A stretch of 64,000 bases of DNA from Romboutsia timonensis (GCF_900106845.1 NZ_LT629849.1:174908-238907); one strand, 5' to 3'; counted from the stretch's first letter, positions 45,412 to 54,103 are shown. The notes: generated from the sequence alone by a model not told the origin. Translations and numbers: made by a program.

Positions 45412-46215
45412 ATGGAAGAATCAAGAATTATAAAAATGATAAATAATAATCCTAGTATTATATCAACAATAAATAATCCAACAGATGAAATGAAACTGTT
45501 AGCTATAAAAAAAGATGGATTAACATTAGAGTATATAGATAATCCAACTACAGAAATGCAAGAGTTAGCATTAGATAATAATATTAGAGCTATTAGATAT
45601 ATAGATAATCCTACAGAAGAAATGATGATAAAAGCTGTAAATGCAGGATGGAGTATATTAGATTATATAAAAAATCCAACAGATAAAGTAATTGAGTTAG
45701 CTATAAATCAAGCTGGATGGGCTATAAAATATGCAAAAAATCCAAGTGAAGAACTACAATTACTTGCTGTTAGAAAAAATTATGATTCAATAAAGTTTAT
45801 AAAAAGTCCTTATGAAAGTGTTCAAAAAGAAGCTATAAAAATAAGTTATGATGCATTAAGATATATTAATTCACCAAGTCATAATATAGAAATTGAAGCT
45901 ATTAAAAATAATGAAGCGGCAATTAGCTTTATACATAACTTAGATAAGGATAAAATATTAAATTTCTTAAAAGAAAATATTTTGGTAATTAAATATGTAG
46001 CAAGAGAAATATCAAAAGAAGATCTGGAAGAAGTGTTAAAAGAGGTTTTAGCAAAAGAAGAAGTTGAAGAAAAATATGTTAGAGACTTTTTAAATTGCAG
46101 TATGATAGATAGAAATAGTAAAAACTTTGAAATAGACAAGATAATGCTTATTTATAAGTATGGTAGTAAAAAGGCTAGAAAGATAGCTGTAGATGAAAAA
46201 TTAAAGATGATATAG
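45412..46215 (+). CDS. 22-residue-repeat helical protein of a MoxR-VWA locus
   Basis: A 267-residue protein whose first ~175 residues are seven tandem ~22-residue units of the form NPTxEMxxLAIxxxGxxLxYI (for example NPTDEMKLLAIKKDGLTLEY). They are probably helical hairpins resembling DUF4116-type repeats. The last ~90 residues are charged and helical. It lies 11 bp before the MoxR-type ATPase gene and should be co-transcribed. A binding or adaptor role for the ATPase/VWA pair is inferred. Confidence 0.75.
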   Translation: MEESRIIKMINNNPSIISTINNPTDEMKLLAIKKDGLTLEYIDNPTTEMQELALDNNIRAIRYIDNPTEEMMIKAVNAGWSILDYIKNPTDKVIELAINQAGWAIKYAKNPSEELQLLAVRKNYDSIKFIKSPYESVQKEAIKISYDALRYINSPSHNIEIEAIKNNEAAISFIHNLDKDKILNFLKENILVIKYVAREISKEDLEEVLKEVLAKEEVEEKYVRDFLNCSMIDRNSKNFEIDKIMLIYKYGSKKARKIAVDEKLKMI

Positions 46216-46226
46216 GAGATATACCG

Positions 46227-47354
46227 ATGAATTTTATAGATACATTAAAGAGTGTTGACTTAGTATTATCAACTAATGAAGTACCATTAGTAGTAGGAGA
46301 AAGTGGAATAGGAAAAACAGCATTAGCAAAGAAACTTGCTAAAGAAAATAATTGGAGTTTAGTTGTTATTGATGGTAACTTACTTAAAGAAGGTGAAATA
46401 GGTGGACTTCCAACTATAGAATCTTACACAACAACAAACTCTAATGGAGAAAAGATAGAAAAGAAAATTACAGTATATGCAGTTCACAATAAGTTAAGAG
46501 AAATTGATGAAGAAATAGCTAAAGGAAAAAGCGTTCTTTTATTTATAGATGAAATAAATCGTTGTGAACATACAGTACAACAAGAATTAATGAACTTAAT
46601 ATTAAATAGAGAAATAAACGGATATAAGCTACATGATGATGTAAAAATATTAGCTGCAATGAACCCATCAAGCAAATACGGTTCAGATTTTGATTATCAA
46701 GTTGTTGATATGGATGCAGCACAAGAAAATAGATTTGTATGGTTAAACATGGAACCTGATTATAATCAATGGCTAAATTGGGCAATGGATGCAGGTATAG
46801 AACAAAAGGTTATAGAGTTTATATCAACATTCCCTGAGTATTTACACAGAATAAATGAAGATGATTTACGTGCAACTCCAAGAAGTTATGAAAGAGTTTC
46901 TAAGAGTTATAAGGTTTATAAAGAACAGAAAGACTCAATACCAAGAAACGTATTTTTAAATGTTATAAAAGGAAATGTAGGAAAGGTTATAGCAGAAGAG
47001 TTTATAAGCTTTGTTGAGTCTGATTGTAGTCCATTAATATCTTATGAAGATGTATTTTCATGTGAAACTTTAAGTTCAAGTGTTATAGAAAAAGTAAAAA
47101 GCGAAAGTCATACAAGACTTTATTTATCAGCAATGAATATATTAAAAACATTAGAATTAAACTTTGAAAATGATGATATATCAGAAAATAATATAAATAG
47201 ATTTATTGAGTTTTTAAAATCATATCCTGTTGATTTAATGGTAGGAATTATGAAAGATATAAAGAGTAATTATATAAATGTATATAATAAAGCTATAGAA
47301 AATGAAGAATTCGTAGAATTATACTTTGAATCTTATAGTATGATAAGGGGATAA
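46227..47354 (+). CDS. MoxR-type AAA+ ATPase
   Basis: A 375-residue AAA+ protein. Walker A is VVGESGIGKTALAKKLAKEN (residues ~22-41), Walker B is SVLLFIDEINRCEHTVQQEL, sensor 1 is VKILAAMNPSSKYG, and sensor-2-region ATPRSYERVSK follows. MoxR ATPases work with VWA proteins as chaperones that mature or disassemble complexes. The VWA partner starts 3 bp downstream, forming the usual pair. Confidence 0.92.
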   Translation: MNFIDTLKSVDLVLSTNEVPLVVGESGIGKTALAKKLAKENNWSLVVIDGNLLKEGEIGGLPTIESYTTTNSNGEKIEKKITVYAVHNKLREIDEEIAKGKSVLLFIDEINRCEHTVQQELMNLILNREINGYKLHDDVKILAAMNPSSKYGSDFDYQVVDMDAAQENRFVWLNMEPDYNQWLNWAMDAGIEQKVIEFISTFPEYLHRINEDDLRATPRSYERVSKSYKVYKEQKDSIPRNVFLNVIKGNVGKVIAEEFISFVESDCSPLISYEDVFSCETLSSSVIEKVKSESHTRLYLSAMNILKTLELNFENDDISENNINRFIEFLKSYPVDLMVGIMKDIKSNYINVYNKAIENEEFVELYFESYSMIRG

Positions 47355-47357
47355 TCT

Positions 47358-48767
47358 ATGGAAAGTTATTTTGATAAACAAGCAAAATGCCTTTACAACA
47401 AAGCAGAAGAAATAATAAATACTTATGCTATGTTAAAGGCAAATAAAAAAGGTGAAAATTTTGATATAGATATATCACAAGATTTTAAAGATGAATTTTT
47501 TAAATTAGTAGACAAAGTTAATTTAAGTCTTATGGAAGATAAAGATAACTTTTATGGATACTTTTTATTTCAAACTTTAAGAGATATTAGATTTGATATA
47601 AGTAGCCCAACTGCCATAAACTTTAAAGGTGCTAAATATGTAATATATTTTAATCCAATAATTTTTTTAAGTCTTGATATGAAACAGATGGAAAGTACTA
47701 TTAAGCATGAAATACTTCATATACTATCGCTGCATTTATTAAGAGGAAAAGAATTAAAAAATAAGTATAGTACATTGGCTATTAATATTGCAATGGATGT
47801 AGTAGTAAATCAATATTTAAACTATTTACCACCATATGCAACAACACTTCAATGGTTAAACTCAAATTATAACTTAAAACTTGAACCATATGAATCATTT
47901 GAATATTATGTAGAAAAGATTCAAACGGAACTTGATTTACAAGAAGTTGATGAAAATGGTGAAGAAGTTGATAATCATGAAAATGAAAATATAGAAACTG
48001 AATATAATCCAGAGCATACTCATGATATTTGGGAAGAATCTGATGAGATAGATGAAAAAACTCTTAAAGAATTTACAGAGAAGTTTGTTACTTTATCTCA
48101 AAAAGGTGAAATACCAAACTATTTAGGTGGTTTAATTTCGGCTTTAAAAAACAGTAAGGGAGAGTTACCTTGGAACTTATATCTTAAAAAACTTATGGGT
48201 ACAGTTGAAAGCAATAGAAAGAAAACTATAACAAGAAGAAATAGAAGACAACCAAATAGACTGGATTTAAGAGGAGAGCTTAGAGGACATAAAGCAGAAA
48301 TTGCTGTTGCACTTGATACAAGTGGAAGTATTAGTGATGAAGAATTTAAACAAGCTATTAAGGAAGTTCTTCAAATAGTAAAAAACTATAATCATGAAAT
48401 TACTATTATAGAATGTGATAATGAAATTAGACGTACCTATAAAGTTAAATCTGTAAAAGATATAAAAGAAAGAATTAATATAAGAGGTGGTACTAAGTTT
48501 ACTCCAGTTTTTGAATATGCTAATAAGAAAAAACTTAATTTATTAGTTTACTTTACTGATGGTAAGGGAGAAGATAGACTAGAAGTTATACCTAGAGGAT
48601 ATAAGGTTTTATGGGTTATTTCGGGAAGAGGAGATAAATTATCATTAAATAATCCTTATGGAGCAGTTAAAAAACTTAGCAAGGTTGAAGTTAAAGAAGA
48701 TACTATAGACATGAGTGATGTTAGAGATGATGGATATTCAATGAATAACCAGCAACCAATGTTATAA
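47358..48767 (+). CDS. VWA-domain protein with metallopeptidase-like HExxH
   Basis: A 469-residue protein of the DUF2201 type. The N-terminal domain has the zinc-binding-like motif STIKHEILHILSLHLLRGKE (HEILH), followed by NIAMDVVVNQYL. An acidic linker lies at ~190-240. The C-terminal VWA-like domain has the MIDAS-type motif EIAVALDTSGSISDEEF and later RGGTKFTPVFEY and LLVYFTDGKGED. It pairs with the MoxR ATPase immediately upstream. Target unknown. Confidence 0.9.
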   Translation: MESYFDKQAKCLYNKAEEIINTYAMLKANKKGENFDIDISQDFKDEFFKLVDKVNLSLMEDKDNFYGYFLFQTLRDIRFDISSPTAINFKGAKYVIYFNPIIFLSLDMKQMESTIKHEILHILSLHLLRGKELKNKYSTLAINIAMDVVVNQYLNYLPPYATTLQWLNSNYNLKLEPYESFEYYVEKIQTELDLQEVDENGEEVDNHENENIETEYNPEHTHDIWEESDEIDEKTLKEFTEKFVTLSQKGEIPNYLGGLISALKNSKGELPWNLYLKKLMGTVESNRKKTITRRNRRQPNRLDLRGELRGHKAEIAVALDTSGSISDEEFKQAIKEVLQIVKNYNHEITIIECDNEIRRTYKVKSVKDIKERINIRGGTKFTPVFEYANKKKLNLLVYFTDGKGEDRLEVIPRGYKVLWVISGRGDKLSLNNPYGAVKKLSKVEVKEDTIDMSDVRDDGYSMNNQQPML

Positions 48768-48871
48768 ATATTATTATTCAAATTATTCATACTATCTTAT
48801 AGTAAATATTTAAATTTAGGCTATGTTTTAACACAATGTTGAAATTAGATAAATTTTGAATAATAAAAAAT

Positions 48872-48907
48872 AAAGAGTTGTATGAATAAACAAATGCAAC
48901 TCTTTAT
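48872..48907 (+). terminator. Terminator-like hairpin inside the element
   Basis: AAAGAGTTG, a ~16-nt loop, CAACTCTTTATTT. It may end transcripts coming from the MoxR-VWA genes, which lack a terminator of their own. Confidence 0.5.
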
Positions 48908-49095
48908 TTAGTTCGCATTATATTAATATTACGAACTAACTATAAGTTAAAAATAACCATACACTATAGTTTAAATTATTAAAAGTACTAATGTATGGCA
49001 ATTATGAATAATAGGATAATATTTTTCACAAATATGAACTGATTTTATATAAAATGTTACATTTAATTACTTTTGTATGATATAGTACACCATAA

Positions 49096-49380
49096 GAAAC
49101 TGCAATCTATGAGTGGTGGTTTCATATAGTTCTAGTTCCTACAGTAAGTAGGAAGGAGGTGTATTCTATATGGAACTAATGATAAATTTTATCTTATGAC
49201 TTATTAGTTCTATTTGGATTGGTTTAGCTACCAACTACATATATGATAAAATAAAAAACCACTCTTCTAGTGCAAATAGAAAAAGTGGTTTGGAATTTGA
49301 ATTCAAAGTTAAGTTTAAATTCTTTAAATAGTCTATACTAGAAACCACTACTCTACACCACTAGATTGTGGTTTCTTTTT
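49096..49380 (+). ncRNA. Toxin-type mRNA with paired 5' and 3' ends
   Basis: The presumed 5' end (49096-49109, GAAACTGCAATCTA) can pair with the 3' end (49362-49375, TAGATTGTGGTTTC) at all 14 positions, with two G-U pairs. An inner pair joins 49113-49123 with 49341-49351. The 3' part also forms a terminator hairpin (GAAACCAC...GTGGTTTCTTTTTT). Such long-range end pairing is a hallmark of type I toxin mRNAs and keeps the ribosome site closed. A possible -10 (TATGAT, ~49076-49081) lies just upstream. Confidence 0.6.
49170..49331 (+). pseudogene. Small hydrophobic type I toxin-like frame with an in-frame TGA
   Basis: ATG 49170 lies 9 bp after AGGAAGGAGGTG, an exceptionally strong site typical of type I toxins. 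The frame reads MELMINFIL, then TGA (49197-49199) at codon 10, then LISSIWIGLATNYIYDKIKN and a Lys/Phe-rich tail (EFEFKVKFKFFK), ending at TAG 49329. If the TGA were TGG the product would have 53 residues: a membrane helix plus a basic tail, as in the small toxins of C. difficile type I systems. Either the toxin has been inactivated, the stop is read through, or the base is an error. Confidence 0.55.
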
Positions 49381-49404
49381 TATTTTATCTGTATTCATAT
49401 TATA
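49245..49404 (-). ncRNA. Candidate antitoxin RNA antisense to the toxin mRNA 3' part
   Basis: On the minus strand a perfect TATAAT lies at 49404-49399. About 105 bp further a hairpin (AACCACT...AGTGGTT, plus-strand 49257-49289) runs into TTTTTTATTTTATC on the minus strand, making a terminator. The predicted RNA of about 145 nt overlaps the end of the toxin frame and its 3' end, the convergent layout of clostridial type I antitoxins. No good -35 was seen. Confidence 0.5.
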
Positions 49405-49614
49405 CTACATTAATTGAAAAAATAAACAAAAAAATAAATTTATTATTAAGTTCTTAATATATAACAATTACGAAGTTAATTATATTGTATTATTTTTCAA
49501 CATTCATTTAAAACATAGCTTACTAATAAAATATAAATAGACAACATTAACAGAAAATAAGGATAAATCATAATATATATCGTGATAATTGATTATATTA
49601 TTAGGAGGTATATT

Positions 49615-50121
49615 ATGGATACATCTTGTCCTAAATACGATATACAAAAGATATTTTCAGCATATAACCCATCTAGACCAAATGCGTATGCTCAAATAAA
49701 AGGTGGACCTTTAGCACCTTGTATAAGGGGAACTATATATTTATACCAATTAGGTGAAGGAGTATATATAAAGGTATATATAACAGGTATACCTAATGTA
49801 AATAATCAAGCAAGTTCTTTCCATGGACTTCATATTCATGAGGTTGGAGACTGTTCTATTGGTAATAATAATGAGCTATTTACTGCTGCAAAATCTCATT
49901 ATAATCCAAGTAATGTAGCACATCCTATGCATGCAGGTGATTTACCACCGGTTCTATCAGCTAATGGTATAGGAATACTTTCAACATTTACTAATAGATT
50001 TACTGTAGATGAGGTTATAGGTAAATCTTTCATACTTCATGCAGGATATGATGATTTTACTTCACAACCAGCAGGAAATTCAGGTGCGAGATGGGCTTGT
50101 GGTATTATTGATTATTATTAA
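49615..50121 (+). CDS. Cu/Zn superoxide dismutase family protein without signal peptide
   Basis: A 168-residue protein with Cu/Zn-SOD motifs: SFHGLHIHEVGDCS (copper His), HYNPSNVAHPMHAGDLPPVL (zinc/copper ligands), ILHAGYDDFTSQPAGNSGAR and the disulfide Cys in WACGII. I start at ATG 49615, 6 bp after AGGAGG; the in-frame start at 49582 has no site. No signal peptide is present, unlike most bacterial SodC, so a cytoplasmic or spore-coat location is possible. It is monocistronic with a strong terminator. Confidence 0.88.
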   Translation: MDTSCPKYDIQKIFSAYNPSRPNAYAQIKGGPLAPCIRGTIYLYQLGEGVYIKVYITGIPNVNNQASSFHGLHIHEVGDCSIGNNNELFTAAKSHYNPSNVAHPMHAGDLPPVLSANGIGILSTFTNRFTVDEVIGKSFILHAGYDDFTSQPAGNSGARWACGIIDYY

Positions 50122-50200
50122 AACTTAAAGTAGAAATTTTAAATTACTCACTTATATTAATAAATAATATAAATAAAAAAGTTCTTGAAATTTAAAATGT

Positions 50201-50251
50201 ACCCTATAGAGTAGACAGCTAATAAAAAGGTTTACTCTATAGGGTATTTTT
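50201..50251 (+). terminator. Terminator after the SOD-like gene
   Basis: ACCCTATAGAGTA pairs perfectly with TACTCTATAGGGT (13 bp) across a 19-nt loop and runs into ATTTTTG. Confidence 0.9.
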
Positions 50252-50264
50252 GTATATAATTAAA

Positions 50265-50300
50265 TATAGTAGTCGAACTTTTTTAAGTTCGACTACTATA
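50265..50300. repeat. Perfect 16-bp hairpin at the end of the transposase frame
   Basis: TATAGTAGTCGAACTT, loop TTTT, AAGTTCGACTACTATA. It overlaps the stop of the transposase remnant. It could be a terminator for that gene or part of whatever cut off its C-terminus. Confidence 0.85.
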
Positions 50301-50985
50301 AAAATAATAAATTTATATCTTTTTCAGTTTTTAACTCAGGCGTTAGCCTTTTGTTAATGTAACCTTTATCACCTATAATAGAAATTGAATTATATTTGTC
50401 ACATAAATCCCATACTGCATTTCTATCATCAACATTTGCAGGCGTTATAACATAGTCAGTTAAGAAACCATCTATTGTAGTAAGTGCGTGAAACTTAAAG
50501 CCAAAATAGGTTTGTTTTTTTGATGGACATACTCCATAAGAGGCTTCGCCTTTAAAACATTTACTGAAATGTGCTCTGCCAAACTCACAAACTGGAATCG
50601 GCATACTATCTATAACTCTTATATTATTCGAATAAGATTTAATATACAATGAAATATACTCTCTTATTTCATTAATTACAGAATGTAAATTTCGTTTTGT
50701 CCTATTAAATCTAGTTCTATCTCCTAACTTTGGAAATAGTTTTGAATATTCTCTACTCAATAAGCTGAAAAATGCTTTTTCTGAATCTATAGTTAGAAGT
50801 TCACCAACTATACTTATAGTTATTATTTCGCTATCGCAAAGTTTGCTATCTTTGATATTACGTCTATTTCTAATACTTATAGGTATGATATCATTATATA
50901 TATCATCGACTATTGTAAAAATTATAGTAAATAAATCCGTTAAATTTTCTACTTTCTGGATATAATAATTATTAAGCTCCAACAT
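50296..50985 (-). pseudogene. C-terminally truncated IS982-family transposase
   Basis: A 229-residue minus-strand frame. N-terminal part: IRNRRNIKDSKLCDSEIITI; DDE core: IRVIDSMPIPVCEFGRAHFS, YFGFKFHALTTIDGFLTDYV, then SIIGDKGYINKRL. IS982-type transposases are usually near 290 residues, so about 60 residues including the last catalytic region are missing. The frame ends at a perfect hairpin. No convincing terminal inverted repeats were found at either side. It is probably inactive, a remnant between the SOD gene and the exporter genes. Confidence 0.75.
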
Positions 50986-51114
50986 TGTAGTAACCCTCCT
51001 TTAGATTGGTGATAATCTTAGGGTACTATATTTGTTGGAGTTTTATTATTGTAAAATTTAACTAGCACAACGGATTAATTTATTTCTATAAAATAAACGA
51101 ATAAGGTGGTATTT

Positions 51115-51903
51115 ATGGCTGATAATAATACTCATAAATATAAAAAAGATGTTTTAAGATTAGCTACATTTATAGGACAATTAATGCTTAGAAATGGAGC
51201 TGAAACTTATAGGGTGGATGACACTGTAAAAAGAATTTGTAGTTCACGAGGATTTACACACATAAATGTATTCATGGCACCTAATACAATTATAGTATCT
51301 GATGATAGATTTGATGGATATACATTTATGAAGGTAATAGAAAGTCGATGTATAAATTTAAATAAAATAGATTTATTAAATGATTTTTCTAGAAAATTTG
51401 TTAGTCAAACAGATATGTCAATAGACGATGCAATAGAAGAGTTGAAAAATTTAGAAGACAAATCACCTCATACGCAAAGAGCTGTAAATATATGGACAGC
51501 AATTGGTTCATCTAGTTTTGCTGTATTAGTCGGAGGAGATAATGCATTAACATTTATGTTAACTCTTATAACATCAGTGATGGCTATGACTACATATAAC
51601 GAAGTTAAAAAAATAAGTAACATACCTGTTTTTGCTACATTAGTATCATCCATAATTATAGGACTTTGTGGTGTAGGTCTTGTAGAAATTAAAATATTAG
51701 ACACACCTAAGATGTTGATAGTAGGGTCAATAATGCCTCTTTTACCAGGAGTACCATTTATAAAGGCTATAAGAGATTTAGTATCAGGTGAACTTATGTC
51801 AGGAGTAGGACGAGCAATTGATGCAGGAATTATAGCCACAGCTATTGCAGTAGGTGTTGGTATAGCAATGAATATATATGTTAGATTTGGAGGCGTATTA
51901 TAA
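51115..51903 (+). CDS. Threonine/serine exporter subunit, YjjP/ThrE N-terminal type
   Basis: A 262-residue protein of the DUF1212 family: LRLATFIGQLMLRNGAETYR, VDDTVKRICSSRG, an ~120-residue soluble part, then about five membrane helices, and the conserved SIMPLLPGVPFIKAIRDLVS followed by SGELMSGVGRAIDAG. ATG 51115 is chosen behind AAGGTGG. In actinobacteria ThrE is one protein; here it is split as in YjjP/YjjB. The stop overlaps the next start (TAATG). Confidence 0.9.
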   Translation: MADNNTHKYKKDVLRLATFIGQLMLRNGAETYRVDDTVKRICSSRGFTHINVFMAPNTIIVSDDRFDGYTFMKVIESRCINLNKIDLLNDFSRKFVSQTDMSIDDAIEELKNLEDKSPHTQRAVNIWTAIGSSSFAVLVGGDNALTFMLTLITSVMAMTTYNEVKKISNIPVFATLVSSIIIGLCGVGLVEIKILDTPKMLIVGSIMPLLPGVPFIKAIRDLVSGELMSGVGRAIDAGIIATAIAVGVGIAMNIYVRFGGVL

Positions 51904-52370
51904 TGATTTGGATGCCGATGTATATACATGTGATATTTTCATATTTAGCAGCAGTTGGATTTGCAGTATTTCTAAATTCCCCAAAGAAGACACTTTATGT
52001 AGCTGGTTCTATAGGCATGATATCATGGGTTATATATGTACTTTTAATGAGAATTAATATTGATATGATGACTTCCAATTTTATAGCAGCATCTATAGCA
52101 GCATTATTAAGCGAAATATTAGCAAGGAAGATGAAAAAGCCTACTATATTATTTATAGTACCTGGAATAATAACATTAATACCAGGTCTTGGATTATATA
52201 ATACAATGTCTTATGTTGTAGAGGAGGATTTTCAATTAGCTTTTACTACGGGTGCTAATGTTCTTTTAGCAAGTGGAGCTATAGCTCTTGGAGTTATTGT
52301 TATTTCATCTTTATTTAGGACATATTATAGAAATTTAAGAGAGAAGCTACATATTAATAGAACTTTATAA
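51903..52370 (+). CDS. Threonine/serine exporter subunit, YjjB/ThrE C-terminal type
   Basis: A 155-residue membrane protein with about four or five helices, including HVIFSYLAAVGFAVFLNSPK, SNFIAASIAALLSEILARKM and PTILFIVPGIITLIPGLGLY. This is the partner of the upstream subunit and is translationally coupled to it by a 1-bp overlap. Together they should export threonine, serine or small dicarboxylates; the substrate is inferred from the family. Confidence 0.9.
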   Translation: MIWMPMYIHVIFSYLAAVGFAVFLNSPKKTLYVAGSIGMISWVIYVLLMRINIDMMTSNFIAASIAALLSEILARKMKKPTILFIVPGIITLIPGLGLYNTMSYVVEEDFQLAFTTGANVLLASGAIALGVIVISSLFRTYYRNLREKLHINRTL

Positions 52371-52548
52371 ATTTATTTGTTTTTACATATAAGTAAACTA
52401 CGATATGGAATTTTTATCTAGGGAAAATTATAAGCTATAGATGTAAAAGTTAATATATCAGTTTATAGTATTTAAAATTTGACATAAAATAGCTATAATT
52501 ATATAATTACTTTGAAATTAAACTAGTTGTACAAGAGGAGAAAATAAT

Positions 52549-53187
52549 ATGGCAAATTTAGATTTCATATACAACCGTAAAAGTGTAAGGCAATTTAAAA
52601 ATACACCAGTACCAAAAGAAGACATAATTGAACTGTTAAAAGCTGGAACTTATGCACCATCTCCAAAGCATCAGCAAAACTGGCACTTTGTAGTGTTACA
52701 AAATAGAGATATAATAAATAAAATGGCTGATATAGTAACTAAAAGTCATGAAAATATAGGCCAACTTGCAAAGAATGAAAAAGACTTTAAAAGACATATG
52801 AGCGTAATAAACTACTATACATGTTTTAAACATGCTCCTGTAGTAATAATAGTGTATTCATGTGAGTACAAGATGATAGAATATAAAATATTAAAAGAAA
52901 ATAATGCTCCACAAGAGGTTCTAGATATATTAGTATCTCCTCAATCTGCAGCACAAGGAATAGGAGCTGCGGTAGAAAATATTTTATTAGCTGCAACTGA
53001 AATGGGATATGGAACTTGTTATATGACAGGGCCAACACATGCAAAAAAAGAGATAGAAGAACTTATAGGATTTGAAAAAGAAGGATATGAATTAATGTCT
53101 ATGATTTCTTTAGGGGTAGCAGAAGATGATACTCCGAAACAACCTCCTCGTAAACCTTTAGAAGAAGTTGTAACATTTATAGATTAA
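52549..53187 (+). CDS. Nitroreductase-family flavoprotein
   Basis: A 212-residue FMN-dependent nitroreductase-like protein: FIYNRKSVRQFKNTPVPKED, LLKAGTYAPSPKHQQNWHFV, SAAQGIGAAVENILLAATEM, GYGTCYMTGP and PKQPPRKPLEEVV. These match the RxSxRxF, ApSxxNxQ and C-terminal PxRxP patterns. Physiological substrate unknown. It is monocistronic and followed by a perfect terminator. The 178-bp gap before it shows nothing beyond an A/T-rich promoter region. Confidence 0.93.
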   Translation: MANLDFIYNRKSVRQFKNTPVPKEDIIELLKAGTYAPSPKHQQNWHFVVLQNRDIINKMADIVTKSHENIGQLAKNEKDFKRHMSVINYYTCFKHAPVVIIVYSCEYKMIEYKILKENNAPQEVLDILVSPQSAAQGIGAAVENILLAATEMGYGTCYMTGPTHAKKEIEELIGFEKEGYELMSMISLGVAEDDTPKQPPRKPLEEVVTFID

Positions 53188-53192
53188 ATAAT

Positions 53193-53230
53193 AAAAAGCT
53201 TATTAGTCATTTACTAATAAGCTTTTCTTA
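53193..53230 (+). terminator. Terminator after the nitroreductase gene
   Basis: AAAAGCTTATTAGT, 5-nt loop, ACTAATAAGCTTTT: a perfect 14-bp stem, followed by CTTATTATTT. Confidence 0.88.
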
Positions 53231-53390
53231 TTATTTAATAAGCTTACTATCTTAAAGGTTTGTCTAGTATATAAAATATAGATATTTAATAAATACTATA
53301 TGAAAGTATTTATAAGTATAAACAACTCTACGTTTAGTTTATTGAATTGTCTTACAAATTAGTTTAAATTAATATTAAGAGGTGATAAGG

Positions 53391-53975
53391 ATGGATTGTA
53401 AAAAAATTGGAAGTTTGATATATGAATTAAGAAAAGATAAGAACATGACTCAAAAGCAAATAGCTGATTTAATGAATATAAGTGATAAAACAATAAGTAA
53501 ATGGGAAAGAGGTCTAGGATGTCCTGATATTTCTTTACTTCCAGAATTATCACAAATATTAGGTGTAAGTATTGATCAAATATTATCTGGACAAATAAAT
53601 TTAAACGATTTAGTAGGAGGAAATATGAACAAAATAAAGTTTTATGTATGTCCACAATGTGGGAATTTAATGACAGCTACAGGAAATGCTACAATATCTT
53701 GTTGTGGTAAGACGCTAGAACCATTGGTTGCAAAAAAAGCAGAAGAAGGGCATAAGCTTGATATAGAACCAGTAGAAGACGAATTATATGTAACAACTGA
53801 ACATGAAATGACAAAGGAACATTATATATCTTTTGTTGCATATGTAAAGGGTGATAGAGCTCTTATAACAAAACAATACCCTGAATGGAATATGCAATTT
53901 AGATTCCGTAAGTCAGGTCATGGTAAGTTATATTTTTATTGTGTAAATCATGGGTTATTTTATCAAATAGTATAA
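53391..53975 (+). CDS. XRE-family HTH regulator with zinc-ribbon-like C-terminal domain
   Basis: A 194-residue protein. Residues ~5-60 are a Cro/CI-type helix-turn-helix (MTQKQIADLMNISDKTISKW ERG). After a linker come Cys pairs YVCPQCGNLMT and ISCCGKTLEPL (CxxC and CC), suggesting a metal-binding ribbon. A desulfoferrodoxin-like or beta C-terminal part follows (EHYISFVAYVKGDRALITKQ). ATG 53391 follows AAGAGGTGATAAGG. It may sense metal or redox state. Targets are unknown. Confidence 0.85.
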   Translation: MDCKKIGSLIYELRKDKNMTQKQIADLMNISDKTISKWERGLGCPDISLLPELSQILGVSIDQILSGQINLNDLVGGNMNKIKFYVCPQCGNLMTATGNATISCCGKTLEPLVAKKAEEGHKLDIEPVEDELYVTTEHEMTKEHYISFVAYVKGDRALITKQYPEWNMQFRFRKSGHGKLYFYCVNHGLFYQIV

Positions 53976-54047
53976 TTGTAAACGATATAAATTTTACGAA
54001 TTAAAAAGTGCAATAAAATATAAAAATTATTAATAGTATTTATAGTG

Positions 54048-54088
54048 TAGAAAGTATACCAACAATAAAATGGATACTTTCTATTTTT
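54048..54088 (+). terminator. Terminator after the XRE regulator gene
   Basis: TAGAAAGTATACC pairs with GGATACTTTCTA (imperfect at the top) and runs into TTTTTAT. Confidence 0.82.
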
Positions 54089-54103
54089 ATATTTATAAAG
54101 TAA

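Larger units (their letters stand above)
48819..49521. mobile_element. Inverted-repeat-bounded element carrying a type I toxin-antitoxin-like locus
   Basis: The left end (48819-48850) begins GGCTATGTTTTAACACAATG. The right end, read inverted from about 49521, begins AAGCTATGTTTTAA and continues AATGTTGAAA. These ends match those of the element at 35960. No transposase is present. Contents include hairpins at ~48872-48907 (AAAGAGTTG...CAACTCTTT) and 48911-48936 (GTTCG...CGAAC), and the toxin-antitoxin-like locus. It fills most of the 847-bp gap between the VWA gene and the SOD gene. Confidence 0.6.

Noticed and set aside
50986-51060. Right terminal inverted repeat of the IS982-type element
   Set aside because: I could not find a convincing match to the left side, where the element appears truncated, so no IS boundary is claimed.
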